DNA of 64,000 bases. Source: Gracilimonas sp965227215. GTDB taxonomy: Bacteria; Bacteroidota; Rhodothermia; Balneolales; Balneolaceae. The DNA lies in the NCBI GenBank assembly GCA_965227215.1, contig OZ245729.1:3162001-3226000 (forward strand). Reading direction: 5' to 3'. The notes under the pieces were generated by a model. The model searched no databases. It had not been told where the DNA came from and worked only from the letters and a program-made list of their open reading frames with translations. A program made the position numbers and the translations under genes. Of the stretch, positions 1 through 8,737 are shown piece by piece; position 1 is the first letter of the stretch, and every line of letters starts with the position of its first letter.

Positions 1-2
1 TC

Positions 3-128
3 CGCTTAGTCCCGAATGAATTCACGGTAGAAACAGGAGAAATTACTCCAACCCTTAAAGTGAAACGACGAGTGATTTCCGATAAATATGGTCACCTGAT
101 TGACGACATCTTTAAAGATGATGACTAA
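3..128 (+). CDS. Long-chain acyl-CoA synthetase, C-terminal end only (partial)
   Basis: Only the last 41 codons are in the window; the gene begins upstream. The peptide contains TGEITPTLKVKRR followed by KYGHLIDDIF. This is the usual end of long-chain fatty acid-CoA ligases of the AMP-binding superfamily, and the lysine after PTL is in the place of the invariant adenylation lysine. The family activates fatty acids as acyl-AMP and then acyl-CoA at the membrane. The TAA stop is at 126-128, and a clear hairpin follows about 30 bases later. The family call is fairly firm; substrate length cannot be judged from this fragment. Confidence 0.75.
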   Translation, partial: RLVPNEFTVETGEITPTLKVKRRVISDKYGHLIDDIFKDDD

Positions 129-156
129 GATCAGTTAGTAAATTATTGCAAGTAAT

Positions 157-186
157 AAAAAAGGCCTCATATTTGAGGCCTTTTTA
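157..186. terminator. Bidirectional intrinsic terminator
   Basis: A perfect hairpin with arms AAGGCCTCA and TGAGGCCTT and a 4-base loop is flanked by an A-run on the left and a T-run on the right. It lies between the acyl-CoA ligase (plus) and the S41 protease (minus), which converge here, so it can stop transcription from both sides. Confidence 0.9.
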
Positions 187-212
187 GTTTAATCAAGTTT
201 CTGAAGATTCGG

Positions 213-2117
213 TTAATTGTGGTTTTGGAGATTACCAATGTTGGCTTCAGCCTTACCGTTTGCCAAGGCTTCCAGCCTGGCCACAGCATCCCAAAGGGTC
301 ATTGACTCCTTCAGGGTTTTATCAAATATATCGTTGGCAATAGGGTAGAAGTATTGCATACCCCAGATCTGACGTGCCAGTTCGGCTTTCATTCGGCCTT
401 CAATTAAATATGAGATTTCTTCAAAATGACCATTAGGAATAAACAGGGAATCATTCTGAAATTTAGGTGAGTTGACAGTGTCTGTGACCACCATTCCTCG
501 TTCAAATAACAATGATTTAACTCCGTCAATATTGTTTTGCTCCCATTCAAAATTATTACGGAATCCTTCAAAGTCATTTTCCCATTTGTTACGGAATGCA
601 TCACCCTGTTCATCCAAGAAAGAGCGGACGTAATCAAAAACAGCCTGTTCACGGATTGAAAAATTGAAAACATAAGCAGATGTAGTAGTATCGGACGGGA
701 CTATATAATCAGGAACAATGCCGCCACCGCCATACACCGTTCGGCCGGCATCGGTTGAGTATTTCAGTGAATCGGGTACGTGATCAATAAACTCAGAGGC
801 GTCATTCATCGCATCATTGCGACGATATATCTCATAAGCATACTGCTCGCCACCTTCAACAAAAGGCTTCTGTATCAAACGTCCGGAAGGGGTGTAATAC
901 CGGGAAATAGTAACACGGACACTGCTTTTGTCAACAAGCTCATATTGCTGCTGAACCAGGCCTTTCCCAAATGTTCTTTTACCCACAATGAGTCCTCGAT
1001 CATGATCCTGAATAGCACCACTTACAATCTCACTGGCAGAAGCCGCACCTTCGTCTACCAGAATGATTACGGGTTCTTCTTTTAGCTGTCCGTCTTTACG
1101 AGAGAAGTATTCACCATTAAAACGGCTGTTTTTGCTCTTGGTAGAAACCAATTCGGTTCCCTGCGGAAAAAATTCCTCAGCAATAGCAATAGCCTGGCTC
1201 AGGTAGCCGCCCGGATTTCCCCGAAGATCAAGAACAATACGCTCCATGCCTTCTTTTTCAAGCTTTTCCACAGCCTGCATGAATTCATCATGAGTGGTAG
1301 CAGCAAACCGGTTAATTTTAATATACCCGGTACTTTCATCCAGCATATAGGAAGTATCAACAGTATAAAGCGGGATATCATCGCGGGTGATTACAAAATT
1401 GATGGGTTGTTTCACATTAGGCCGCTTGACAGTGACCTTCACTTTAGATCCTTTTTCACCACGAAGTCGGTTTACAACCATCTCGTTAGTGAAACCGATT
1501 GCAGAGGAATCTTCAATGGCGATAATGCGGTCTCCCGAACGAATACCAAGCTGATCACTGGGTCCACCTGAAATAGCGGTGATAACTGTAATGGTATCTT
1601 CAATCACCTGAAATTGAACACCAATACCCTGGAATTTTCCGGCAAACTCAGCCTGAATCTGTTCATTATCCTCTGCTTCAATATACATTGAGTGAGGGTC
1701 GAGGGTTGAGAACATGCCCTTGATGGCTTCTTCCGTAAGGCGGTTCATGTTTTCATCAGGACTGTTATTGGAAATGTACAGGTATGCCTTTTCAAAGTTA
1801 GAGAACGAATCTCTGATGCTGTTGATCTGAACGTCCTGGAAAGTTGTATCAATCGGGGTGCCATCAATCAGCAGGGTGGAATCTTTGATCGCTTCAACCA
1901 TCCGCTTGATGCTGGTTGTATACATCTTGTTTAAATCCGGTTCCCGAAAATAATTAGCAACAATGCTTCGCTGTGCCTGATGATATTTGGTTAAATTCTT
2001 GGTGTCGTCCGTTTCGGACTGAAGAACAGGGTCAACGCCTGTGAAGCGTAGAGCCGCAAGAATAAAAAGGATAAGAAGGTTGGGGTACAGTATTTTTTTT
2101 AAGTGCATAAATATCAT
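213..2117 (-). CDS. Carboxy-terminal processing protease, S41 family
   Basis: This 634-residue protein cleaves periplasmic substrates near their C-termini. An N-terminal hydrophobic segment (residues about 8-24) looks like a signal peptide or anchor. A helical N-domain follows (about 50-130), then a PDZ domain (about 145-235, with GIGVQF and SGDRI), then the S41 catalytic domain (about 260-440). The motif AASASEIVSGA places the nucleophile at Ser360/Ser362, and TFGKGLVQ supplies the general-base Lys385. A C-terminal extension of about 190 residues is longer than in the shortest CtpA proteins. Two in-frame ATGs lie three codons apart and the first is used here. hslU lies upstream on the same strand across about 160 bases containing a hairpin, so the gene is probably transcribed alone. 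Family call is firm; substrates are unknown. Confidence 0.93.
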   Translation of the reverse strand: MIFMHLKKILYPNLLILFILAALRFTGVDPVLQSETDDTKNLTKYHQAQRSIVANYFREPDLNKMYTTSIKRMVEAIKDSTLLIDGTPIDTTFQDVQINSIRDSFSNFEKAYLYISNNSPDENMNRLTEEAIKGMFSTLDPHSMYIEAEDNEQIQAEFAGKFQGIGVQFQVIEDTITVITAISGGPSDQLGIRSGDRIIAIEDSSAIGFTNEMVVNRLRGEKGSKVKVTVKRPNVKQPINFVITRDDIPLYTVDTSYMLDESTGYIKINRFAATTHDEFMQAVEKLEKEGMERIVLDLRGNPGGYLSQAIAIAEEFFPQGTELVSTKSKNSRFNGEYFSRKDGQLKEEPVIILVDEGAASASEIVSGAIQDHDRGLIVGKRTFGKGLVQQQYELVDKSSVRVTISRYYTPSGRLIQKPFVEGGEQYAYEIYRRNDAMNDASEFIDHVPDSLKYSTDAGRTVYGGGGIVPDYIVPSDTTTSAYVFNFSIREQAVFDYVRSFLDEQGDAFRNKWENDFEGFRNNFEWEQNNIDGVKSLLFERGMVVTDTVNSPKFQNDSLFIPNGHFEEISYLIEGRMKAELARQIWGMQYFYPIANDIFDKTLKESMTLWDAVARLEALANGKAEANIGNLQNHN

Positions 2118-2210
2118 CTTACATCAGTGTATGGTAGTAAAAACCTAAAATGAGGCAATTAATTTCATTTCAAACGATTGTACTAAATAATGTAGTATTC
2201 TACAATTACT

Positions 2211-2242
2211 AAGAAGGCGTTAAAACAAGTTAACGCCTTCTG
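2211..2242 (-). terminator. Hairpin downstream of hslU (weak terminator)
   Basis: Arms AGAAGGCGTTAA and TTAACGCCTTCT form a 12-bp stem with a 6-base loop, about 40 bases after the hslU stop. There is no clear U-run on the minus strand, so it may act as an RNA 3' end or a processing hairpin more than a classical terminator. Confidence 0.55.
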
Positions 2243-2278
2243 TGATTACACTACGAAAAAAGAAGACAATGGATTTAT

Positions 2279-3688
2279 TTACAGAATGTAGTGACTTAAA
2301 TCCTTGTCCTTCACGATACCGGCCAGCTGCTTGTCAACGTAGGCACGGTCGATAGTAATTTTGCCGGAGTTGATGTCATCAGGAACCGCAAATAACAGTT
2401 CATCAAACAAGGACGACATGATGGTATGTAATCGTCTCGCTCCAATATTTTCAACAGAGGCATTCACTTCAGCCGCTATCCGGGCAATTTCCTGAATAGC
2501 TTCGTCCTTGAATTCAATTTCCACACCTTCCGTATCAAGCATAGCTATGTACTGTTTGGTAAGAGCATTCTTGGGTTTGGAAAGGATGTCGATGAAATCA
2601 TCTTCTGTAAGAGAGTTCAGCTCCACTCGGATCGGGAAACGCCCCTGAAGTTCAGGAATCAGGTCAGATGGCTTCGAAACATGAAAGGCTCCGGAACCAA
2701 TAAATAAAATGTGATCGGTTTTCACAATGCCATGCTTGGTGTTAACGGCACTGCCTTCTACAATGGGCAGAAGGTCGCGTTGCACACCCTGACGACTAAC
2801 ATCAGGTCCGCCTTTTCCACCACTTCCGGTAGAAGATTCAGCGATCTTGTCAATCTCGTCAATAAACACAATTCCTTGTTTCTGAACGCGCTCTAAAGCC
2901 TCCTGAACAGCCGATTCATGGTCGATCATTTTCTCGGCTTCTTCTTCGGTCAGAATTTCCCGTGCTTCTTTGATCGGAAGCTTTCGCTTGGTCTTTTTAT
3001 TTCCTTTGCCAAGATTTCCGAGCATATCCTGAAGGTTGATGCCCATTTCTTCCATCCCCTGCGGACCAAAGACTTTCATCATCGGGTTTTTGGAAGAATT
3101 TACCTCGATTTCAATTTCTCGTTCTTCCAGTTCTCCATTTCGTAGCTTCTCACGAAAGCGATCGCGGGTGCGTTCGTTAAGCTCAGAATCGCTGGCTTTC
3201 TCCGGGTCGAAATTGTCATTGCTTGAGCTGCTGTTGAACCCTACACCTGATTTCTTAACAGGAGGGATAAGGATGTCTAAAATTCGTTCCTCAGCTTTGT
3301 GCTCAGCTTTTTCTTTAACACGGTCTTGCATTTCCTGCTTCACCATGTTGATGGCAACATCGGTGAGGTCGCGGATCATGGACTCTACATCACGTCCCAC
3401 ATAGCCAACCTCCGTAAATTTGGAGGCTTCCACTTTCATAAACGGAGCGTGGGCAAGTTTAGCCAAACGTCGGGCTATTTCAGTTTTACCAACGCCGGTT
3501 GGTCCGATCAGCAGAATGTTATTGGGAAGAATTTCGTCTCTAATTTCTTCATCAGAATTCAGTCTTCTCCAGCGGTTCCGGAGTGCAATGGAAACCGATC
3601 TTTTAGCTGATTTTTGCCCTACAATGTATTTGTCTAACTCAGCTACAATCTGCTGAGGTGTTAAATTCTTTTCCTGAATAGTTAGCAT
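2279..3688 (-). CDS. hslU: ATP-dependent protease ATPase subunit HslU (ClpY)
   Basis: HslU is the AAA+ unfoldase of the cytoplasmic HslVU protease. It forms hexamers that unfold substrates and feed them into HslV. Length is 469 residues, normal for the family. Walker A (GPTGVGKT) is at residues 62-69 and Walker B (IVFIDEID) is near residue 270. The inserted I-domain, rich in charge, lies between them (about 110-250). The C-terminus reads DLSHYIL, matching the short HslU tail that docks into HslV and activates it. The start is one base after the hslV stop, so the two are translationally coupled in the usual hslV-hslU order. Very secure. Confidence 0.98.
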   Translation of the reverse strand: MLTIQEKNLTPQQIVAELDKYIVGQKSAKRSVSIALRNRWRRLNSDEEIRDEILPNNILLIGPTGVGKTEIARRLAKLAHAPFMKVEASKFTEVGYVGRDVESMIRDLTDVAINMVKQEMQDRVKEKAEHKAEERILDILIPPVKKSGVGFNSSSSNDNFDPEKASDSELNERTRDRFREKLRNGELEEREIEIEVNSSKNPMMKVFGPQGMEEMGINLQDMLGNLGKGNKKTKRKLPIKEAREILTEEEAEKMIDHESAVQEALERVQKQGIVFIDEIDKIAESSTGSGGKGGPDVSRQGVQRDLLPIVEGSAVNTKHGIVKTDHILFIGSGAFHVSKPSDLIPELQGRFPIRVELNSLTEDDFIDILSKPKNALTKQYIAMLDTEGVEIEFKDEAIQEIARIAAEVNASVENIGARRLHTIMSSLFDELLFAVPDDINSGKITIDRAYVDKQLAGIVKDKDLSHYIL

Positions 3689-3689
3689 A

Positions 3690-4238
3690 TCAATCTTCTA
3701 TTTCTAAAATCGTAATGTTGTGATTGGTATAAATATCGATGTCGGCTGCAATGTGCAGGGACTCTTCAACGATCTCGGCGGCTGTTAATTCTGAAGCGTG
3801 CTTCTTCATGGCTCTTGCGGCTGAAAGGGCATAAGAACCGCCACTTCCGATGGCTGCTATCTCATCATCGGGCTCAATAACATCACCCTGTCCGGAGATC
3901 AATAATCCCTTCTCATTGTTCATTACCACCAGTAAAGCTTGTAGCTTTTGCAGAAATTTGTCTTTGCGCCATTCTTTGGCAAGCTCAACGGCAGCTCGTT
4001 CCATATTGCCGTTATACTCGTTCAGTTTTTCTTCGTATTTCTCAAAAAGGGTGAAAGCGTCAGCAGTGGAGCCTGCAAACCCGGCCAGAATTTTGCCATC
4101 GTGCAGTTTGCGTACTTTCTTGACGGTGCTTTTCATCACGGTTTTATCCATGGTAGCCTGTCCGTCACTTCCGATAGCGGCTTTTCCATTATGGATAATG
4201 CCGACTACCGTTGTTGCGTGTAGTTCAGATAAACTCAT
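3690..4238 (-). CDS. hslV: ATP-dependent protease peptidase subunit HslV (ClpQ)
   Basis: HslV is the threonine peptidase core of HslVU, a dodecamer related to proteasome beta subunits. Length is 182 residues. The chain begins MSLSELHATTVVGI, so the nucleophile is most likely Thr9 after removal of an 8-residue propeptide; Enterobacteria have only Met before the Thr. The GSDGQATM and GSGGSYALSAARA motifs are typical of the family. First gene of the hslVU pair; rng lies upstream with 55 bases between them. Very secure. Confidence 0.97.
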   Translation of the reverse strand: MSLSELHATTVVGIIHNGKAAIGSDGQATMDKTVMKSTVKKVRKLHDGKILAGFAGSTADAFTLFEKYEEKLNEYNGNMERAAVELAKEWRKDKFLQKLQALLVVMNNEKGLLISGQGDVIEPDDEIAAIGSGGSYALSAARAMKKHASELTAAEIVEESLHIAADIDIYTNHNITILEIED

Positions 4239-4293
4239 GTATTCAATTTTTTAATGATAGTTGAACCGATAAAAACAAAAACCAAGCCAAGCC

Positions 4294-6039
4294 TTAGTTA
4301 GAAGACTTATAGTACTTAGAATTGCCTCTTCCGTTCGAATTGTCATTACGGCCTGACGATCTGCTTGAATTGCCTCTCTCTTTTTTAGAGATGTCCAGGT
4401 TCTCTTTGTTCCCTTTACCGCTTTCCAGCTCAATGAGTTCACCTTCACGATCCAGAACTTCTTCTATAGATTCGTCTCTCATTACAATGTCGGTAATGTC
4501 AATATCTGAACCTACGAGTGTGGCACGGAATTCATTCATAGATACTGTTTCGTCGCCAATCAAGGAGATTTTAATGCGGAATTTGGCCATCCATTTCCAG
4601 TGCGTACTCATCAGACCTTTTGTCAGCACTGATTTCAGGTACGGATTTACATATAGATCTACCGCACGGTAGCTGGTGTTGTGCTTAAACTTGCTTAACC
4701 AGGTTTCCAGGTCAGTAAGAATAGTGTCCTGGGTAACTACATTGCCTGAACCGCCACAAACCGGGCATACTTTTGATACGGAGTTTACAACACTTGGACG
4801 AATACGCTGGCGTGTAATCTGGACCAACCCAAAATCACTCATACCAATTACATTGGTTTTGGCAGGATCTTTGGCGAATTCTTTTTTGAGCTCATCATAA
4901 ATTTTCTTGCGGTTCTTATCATCGCGCAGATCAATGAAGTCAACAACGATGATTCCGCCGATATCTCTTAATCTTAGCTGCTTGGCAACCTCTCTGGCTG
5001 CTTCAAGGTTGGTTTTAAGGGAATTATCCTCTTGTTTCTTCTTGGCAGCGTAAGGACCGGAGTTCACATCCACCACGTACATGGCTTCAGTCTGCTCAAA
5101 GATCAGGTACCCACCTGATTTCATTCGTACACGTGGGCTGAAAATAGAATTCACGTCATGGGCAATCTTCATAAAGTCGAAGATGTGTTCCTTTCCTTTA
5201 TACAACTCTACATTGGGAACCATCTGCGGGGCAATCTGACCCACATATGATTTAATCTGACGATACATTTCAGGGTCATCAATCAAAACCCGATCGTAGT
5301 TTTTGGCGAAGAGGTCGCGAATCAAGCTTTCGGTCATATTCAGGTCACGATACAACAGAGAAGGGGGCTTGGCATCTTCCAGCTTATCAACAATCTGCTC
5401 CCACTTTTTAAGCACGTTTCGGAGATCATCCTCGAGTGCTTCTTTATCCTGTCCCTGTGCAACGGTTCTCACAATCACTCCGAATCCGTCCGGAACCATG
5501 TTGTTGAGAATGCCTTTCAGACGACGTCGTTCTTTGTAATGCCCGATTTTCTTGGATACCGCGATGTAATCACCCATGGGGATAAGTACCAGAAAACGAC
5601 CGGCAATGGTAATATCGGTAGAAATTCGGGGGCCTTTAGAGCCAATGGGTTCTTTAACAATCTGTACCAGCAGTTTTTGGCCGGTACGTAGCATTTTTCC
5701 TGCTAAAACCTGTTTTTCAACATTCGAGAGATTGTCTTTATTCGCAATATCTTTTTTGGCGTGGCCTGGGATAGCATTCGGGCCATTAAGCTTGGTGATG
5801 TATTCATCAAGATGATCGCCGGCATCGGAAAAGTGCAGAAAGGCATCTTTTGGTGTGCCCATATCAATAAATGCGGCACGAATTCCACTTAATACTTTGT
5901 GGACTTTAGCTACATATATATTACCAACTGTACGCTGGTTTTCTTCCGATTCTATGAATAACTGCGCTAACTCGTTGTTCTCTAAAAGCGCGATTCGGGT
6001 CTGATTGCCCGAAGAGTGAATAATAATTTGATTCTTCAT
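4294..6039 (-). CDS. rng: Ribonuclease E/G family endoribonuclease (RNase G-like)
   Basis: The family makes single-strand endonucleolytic cuts in rRNA precursors and mRNA. At 581 residues this is the short RNase G-like form with a modest tail. It begins with the RNase H-like/S1 region (residues about 1-120, with VHKVLSGIRAAFIDMG). The catalytic DNase I-like part contains VVDVNSGPYA and VVDFIDLRDD, whose aspartates bind the catalytic metal. The Zn-link CPVCGGSG is near residue 435. The last 60 residues are low in complexity, rich in Ser, Gly, Asn and Lys, and probably disordered. A long gap of 525 bases separates it from murA upstream. Confidence 0.94.
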   Translation of the reverse strand: MKNQIIIHSSGNQTRIALLENNELAQLFIESEENQRTVGNIYVAKVHKVLSGIRAAFIDMGTPKDAFLHFSDAGDHLDEYITKLNGPNAIPGHAKKDIANKDNLSNVEKQVLAGKMLRTGQKLLVQIVKEPIGSKGPRISTDITIAGRFLVLIPMGDYIAVSKKIGHYKERRRLKGILNNMVPDGFGVIVRTVAQGQDKEALEDDLRNVLKKWEQIVDKLEDAKPPSLLYRDLNMTESLIRDLFAKNYDRVLIDDPEMYRQIKSYVGQIAPQMVPNVELYKGKEHIFDFMKIAHDVNSIFSPRVRMKSGGYLIFEQTEAMYVVDVNSGPYAAKKKQEDNSLKTNLEAAREVAKQLRLRDIGGIIVVDFIDLRDDKNRKKIYDELKKEFAKDPAKTNVIGMSDFGLVQITRQRIRPSVVNSVSKVCPVCGGSGNVVTQDTILTDLETWLSKFKHNTSYRAVDLYVNPYLKSVLTKGLMSTHWKWMAKFRIKISLIGDETVSMNEFRATLVGSDIDITDIVMRDESIEEVLDREGELIELESGKGNKENLDISKKERGNSSRSSGRNDNSNGRGNSKYYKSSN

Positions 6040-6564
6040 TAGTAAAATTCTTCCTTTCCCGGAAGCCGCTGAAACCCCTGCAAACGAACCATCGCATTAA
6101 TTTACGGTGCAAATTGATTACGGTCTCAGTAAAGAGATTGGGGTTAGAAGCAAACGTTCGAGCGGCTGCTTCAGGAGTAAATTCTGTTAAAATTGTTTTT
6201 TTTGGGGATTCCTTGTCGGAATCAGAAAAGAGAGTCTGCGTTATGGCTGTAATTAGTAATCCGCAGAAAAAGAAAAAATCGATAGAGGCATCGTTCCAAG
6301 AGTGAGACAGTGATGCCACCAAAGTTTGTTTTTGGTATGTATTTTGTGCGTTATGCAATCGAAAATAAGTTTAAAAAAGCTTGTTTAGGTCGATTTTTCC
6401 TTCAATTAATATAACTCTGAAAGTGGATTAATGTAAACGGTTATTTTGAGGTGGAATCATACCGCTATAAATAATGATATGAGTAAAACTTTTCCAAAGT
6501 TTTAAGGAATAAAAGTATTCAAAAGGTATTCTTTAACGTTGGAAAGGTTATTTGGTTGAATAAA
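6040..6564. other. 525-base intergenic region between murA and rng
   Basis: Both flanking genes run on the minus strand, so this stretch could hold a long rng leader. I see no tRNA, riboswitch consensus or convincing small gene. Two open frames (5921-6358 minus, 6114-6305 plus) have no recognisable family and unconvincing composition. The part nearest murA (about 6360-6560) is AT-rich. Long leaders that control autoregulation are known for RNase E in other bacteria, but nothing here proves that. Confidence 0.5.
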
Positions 6565-7833
6565 TCAATCCCCATCCACTCTCTCTATGGAAGCTCCTAC
6601 CGCACTCAGCTTATCTTCCAAAGATTCATACCCACGATCAAGATGGTAGATGCGGAGCACTTCGGTGTGGTTCTCAGCAACCATAGCCGCAAGAACCAGA
6701 CTCACGCTTGCTCTAAGGTCTGTGCTCATAACCGAGGCCCCGGTGAGAGGAGTTTTACCGGAAATATGAACCGAATTCTTTTCCACTTCCATGTTTGCAC
6801 CTAAACGGGTGAGTTCCGGAACGTAGCTGAAACGATCGAAATAAACGGTGTCAGTGACTTTGGAATCACCGTCAGCCTGGGTCATCATCGTTGCCCATTG
6901 CGCCTGAAGGTCGGTAGGGAAACCGGGATAAATTTCTGTTTTGATGGAAACAGGTTTAAGTTTGTCGGGAGCTTTGACGTGAATAGTCGTTCCGTCAACT
7001 TCTACGGAGGTGCCCGTTTTTCGAAGCTTATCAGTAAATCCGCCCAGATGCTGGGGATTGCAGCCCGTGAGCGTAAGTTCAGAGCCGGGAAACATAGCCC
7101 CGGCTATCATAAAAGTACCCAGTTCAATCCGGTCGGGGTCGTTGGAAACTTCTACGCCTTCAAGAGAATCAACCGCTTTGATGGTCAGCGTATCCGTTCC
7201 GATACCCTCAATATCGGCACCCATCTTCGTCAGGAAATTGCAAAGTTGAACTACATCCGGTTCCTTTGCAGCATTTTGGATAGTAAATTTTTTGGCTTTC
7301 AAAACGGCTGCCAGTAATAGATTTACCGTAGCTCCAACCGAACTAGGTTCAAGCCGGAACGACCCTCCCTCAATTTTGTCATCTGCTCTGGCAATCACAT
7401 AGCCTTTTTCCAGCTCAATATCGATTCCCATGGCTTCCATGCCTTTCAGGTGAAGGTCTACAGGACGAGGACCCCAGGCACAACCACCGGGCATGGATAC
7501 TTTAGCGTATCCGTGTTTTCCAACCAGTGCGCCCAGCATATAAAAAGAAGCACGCATTTTTCGCACCAAATCGTAAGGTGCTTCTAAGTGTTTTACATTT
7601 GAAGGGTCAATAACCAGGGTATTTTCCTCTTCTTTAAAATCAACCTGCGCACCCACAACACGGATTACGTTGTTGAAGGTGTAAATGTCTTTAAGACGGG
7701 GTGTATTTCGAATAGTAGATGCTGAGTTTCCAAGCAGGGAGGCGGCCATGAGTGGCAATGCGGCATTTTTTGATCCGCTGATGGGAATGGTTCCTTTTAA
7801 TGGGGTGCCGCCTTCAATAATAAATTTATCCAA
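6565..7833 (-). CDS. murA: UDP-N-acetylglucosamine 1-carboxyvinyltransferase MurA
   Basis: MurA transfers enolpyruvate from PEP to UDP-GlcNAc, the first committed step of peptidoglycan synthesis, in the cytoplasm. Length is 422 residues, standard. The N-terminus has the expected GTIPISGSKNAALP motif, with the lysine that contacts substrate. The active-site Cys is Cys118 in PGGCAWGPRPVDLH, so the fosfomycin-sensitive Cys form is kept. It overlaps the upstream biotin carrier gene by 8 bases and is probably co-transcribed with it and with the 89-residue gene before that. Very secure. Confidence 0.97.
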   Translation of the reverse strand: MDKFIIEGGTPLKGTIPISGSKNAALPLMAASLLGNSASTIRNTPRLKDIYTFNNVIRVVGAQVDFKEEENTLVIDPSNVKHLEAPYDLVRKMRASFYMLGALVGKHGYAKVSMPGGCAWGPRPVDLHLKGMEAMGIDIELEKGYVIARADDKIEGGSFRLEPSSVGATVNLLLAAVLKAKKFTIQNAAKEPDVVQLCNFLTKMGADIEGIGTDTLTIKAVDSLEGVEVSNDPDRIELGTFMIAGAMFPGSELTLTGCNPQHLGGFTDKLRKTGTSVEVDGTTIHVKAPDKLKPVSIKTEIYPGFPTDLQAQWATMMTQADGDSKVTDTVYFDRFSYVPELTRLGANMEVEKNSVHISGKTPLTGASVMSTDLRASVSLVLAAMVAENHTEVLRIYHLDRGYESLEDKLSAVGASIERVDGD

Positions 7834-8332
7834 TGGTTTCGATCTCCAGTATAGGTGAATTTTTTTCTAACGATTGTCCGACTTCTGCCGAGATACTTGC
7901 GATGGTTCCGCTGATAGGAGCCTTTAGCTCATTCTCCATTTTCATAGCTTCAAGGATGGCCAGCGGCTGATCTTTTTCAACCTCATCGCCTTCTGCCACC
8001 ATAATCTCGAGGATTTTTCCGGGCATTGGGGCATTCAGGATTCCTTCTCCGGCAGCTAAAGCTGTTTTAAAGCCGAGACGGTCGAGCAACAACTCCTGCT
8101 CATCTTTAACTTCCACCGAATGCCAAATGCCGTTCATGGAGAACTCAATAGCAGAGCCTTCATAACTTACATTATCAATTTTGTAGGTTTTTGTTCCCGT
8201 GCGCAAAATATACCGCCCGTTTACAAACTCGAAGGTATAATTTGCCTGGTTATCTCCTGATGTGAATGTGCCTTCTTTGGGAGACAGTTCAATGTCGTGG
8301 CTGTTTTCGTCTATCGTTGCCTGAAATTTCAT
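7826..8332 (-). CDS. Biotin/lipoyl attachment domain protein (biotin carboxyl carrier subunit)
   Basis: This 168-residue protein ends in a biotinyl domain (about residues 98-167). The EAMKMEN motif places the biotinylated lysine at Lys131, and a proline/alanine-poor region precedes it. The first 90 residues form a small beta-rich domain like the linker region of acyl-CoA carboxylase alpha subunits. Such proteins carry carboxybiotin between a biotin carboxylase and a carboxyltransferase. Neither partner gene is in this window, so whether it serves acetyl-CoA or propionyl-CoA carboxylase, or a decarboxylase, cannot be told. It overlaps murA by 8 bases and the upstream gene by 4 bases (ATGA), which suggests tight coupling. 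Confidence 0.88.
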   Translation of the reverse strand: MKFQATIDENSHDIELSPKEGTFTSGDNQANYTFEFVNGRYILRTGTKTYKIDNVSYEGSAIEFSMNGIWHSVEVKDEQELLLDRLGFKTALAAGEGILNAPMPGKILEIMVAEGDEVEKDQPLAILEAMKMENELKAPISGTIASISAEVGQSLEKNSPILEIETIG

Positions 8333-8598
8333 TTCTGAACTTTTTTTATGTGATTAATGCCTGCGTTGGTGATTCGGAAGGTTGAATCCTGAACATTGTC
8401 GGAATCAAAGTAATACGTTTCGTTTTGTTCCGGTTGATCGGGATTTACCACTTGAATAAGCCGTGAATTCATAAGGTTGATTAAATCGTCACGGAGCTCT
8501 CCATATTGAAGTTGGGTTTCTTCCTGAAGTACCTCAAAAGGTTCAGGAAAAAGAAGACGATCTAAAATTTTGTATTCCGATGGGGTCAGTTTTCTCAT
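8329..8598 (-). CDS. Small conserved-looking protein, function unknown
   Basis: 89 residues, charged and soluble, with no membrane segment or signal peptide. The sequence looks like a winged-helix fold: helices around RKLTPSEYKILDRLL and YGELRDDLINLMNSRLI, then a short beta part and a C-terminal helix. I therefore suspect a small helix-turn-helix or adaptor protein, but do not recognise a family. It is the first gene of the run with the biotin carrier and murA (4-base ATGA overlap). A TATCTTCT sequence lies just before the start codon and may be part of its promoter. The gene looks real because of the overlap and the clean start. Confidence 0.6.
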   Translation of the reverse strand: MRKLTPSEYKILDRLLFPEPFEVLQEETQLQYGELRDDLINLMNSRLIQVVNPDQPEQNETYYFDSDNVQDSTFRITNAGINHIKKVQK

Positions 8599-8737
8599 AT
8601 GCAGAGAAGATAGAGCCCGTTCAAAATTATCACAAATTATTAAAGGCTGAATTTAATGAATTATGAAAGAATGAACTGAATTATAAAAACAGACGGTTGA
8701 ACTTCGAAAAGTGTCAAACTGATTCTTATCTTGAACC

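Noticed and set aside
6114..6305. 63-codon open frame on the plus strand in the murA-rng gap
   Set aside because: No recognisable family and no visible ribosome-binding site; a chance frame is more likely.
5921..6358. 145-codon open frame on the minus strand overlapping the start of rng
   Set aside because: It overlaps the conserved N-terminus of RNase G by more than 100 bases and shows no recognisable family or plausible protein composition.
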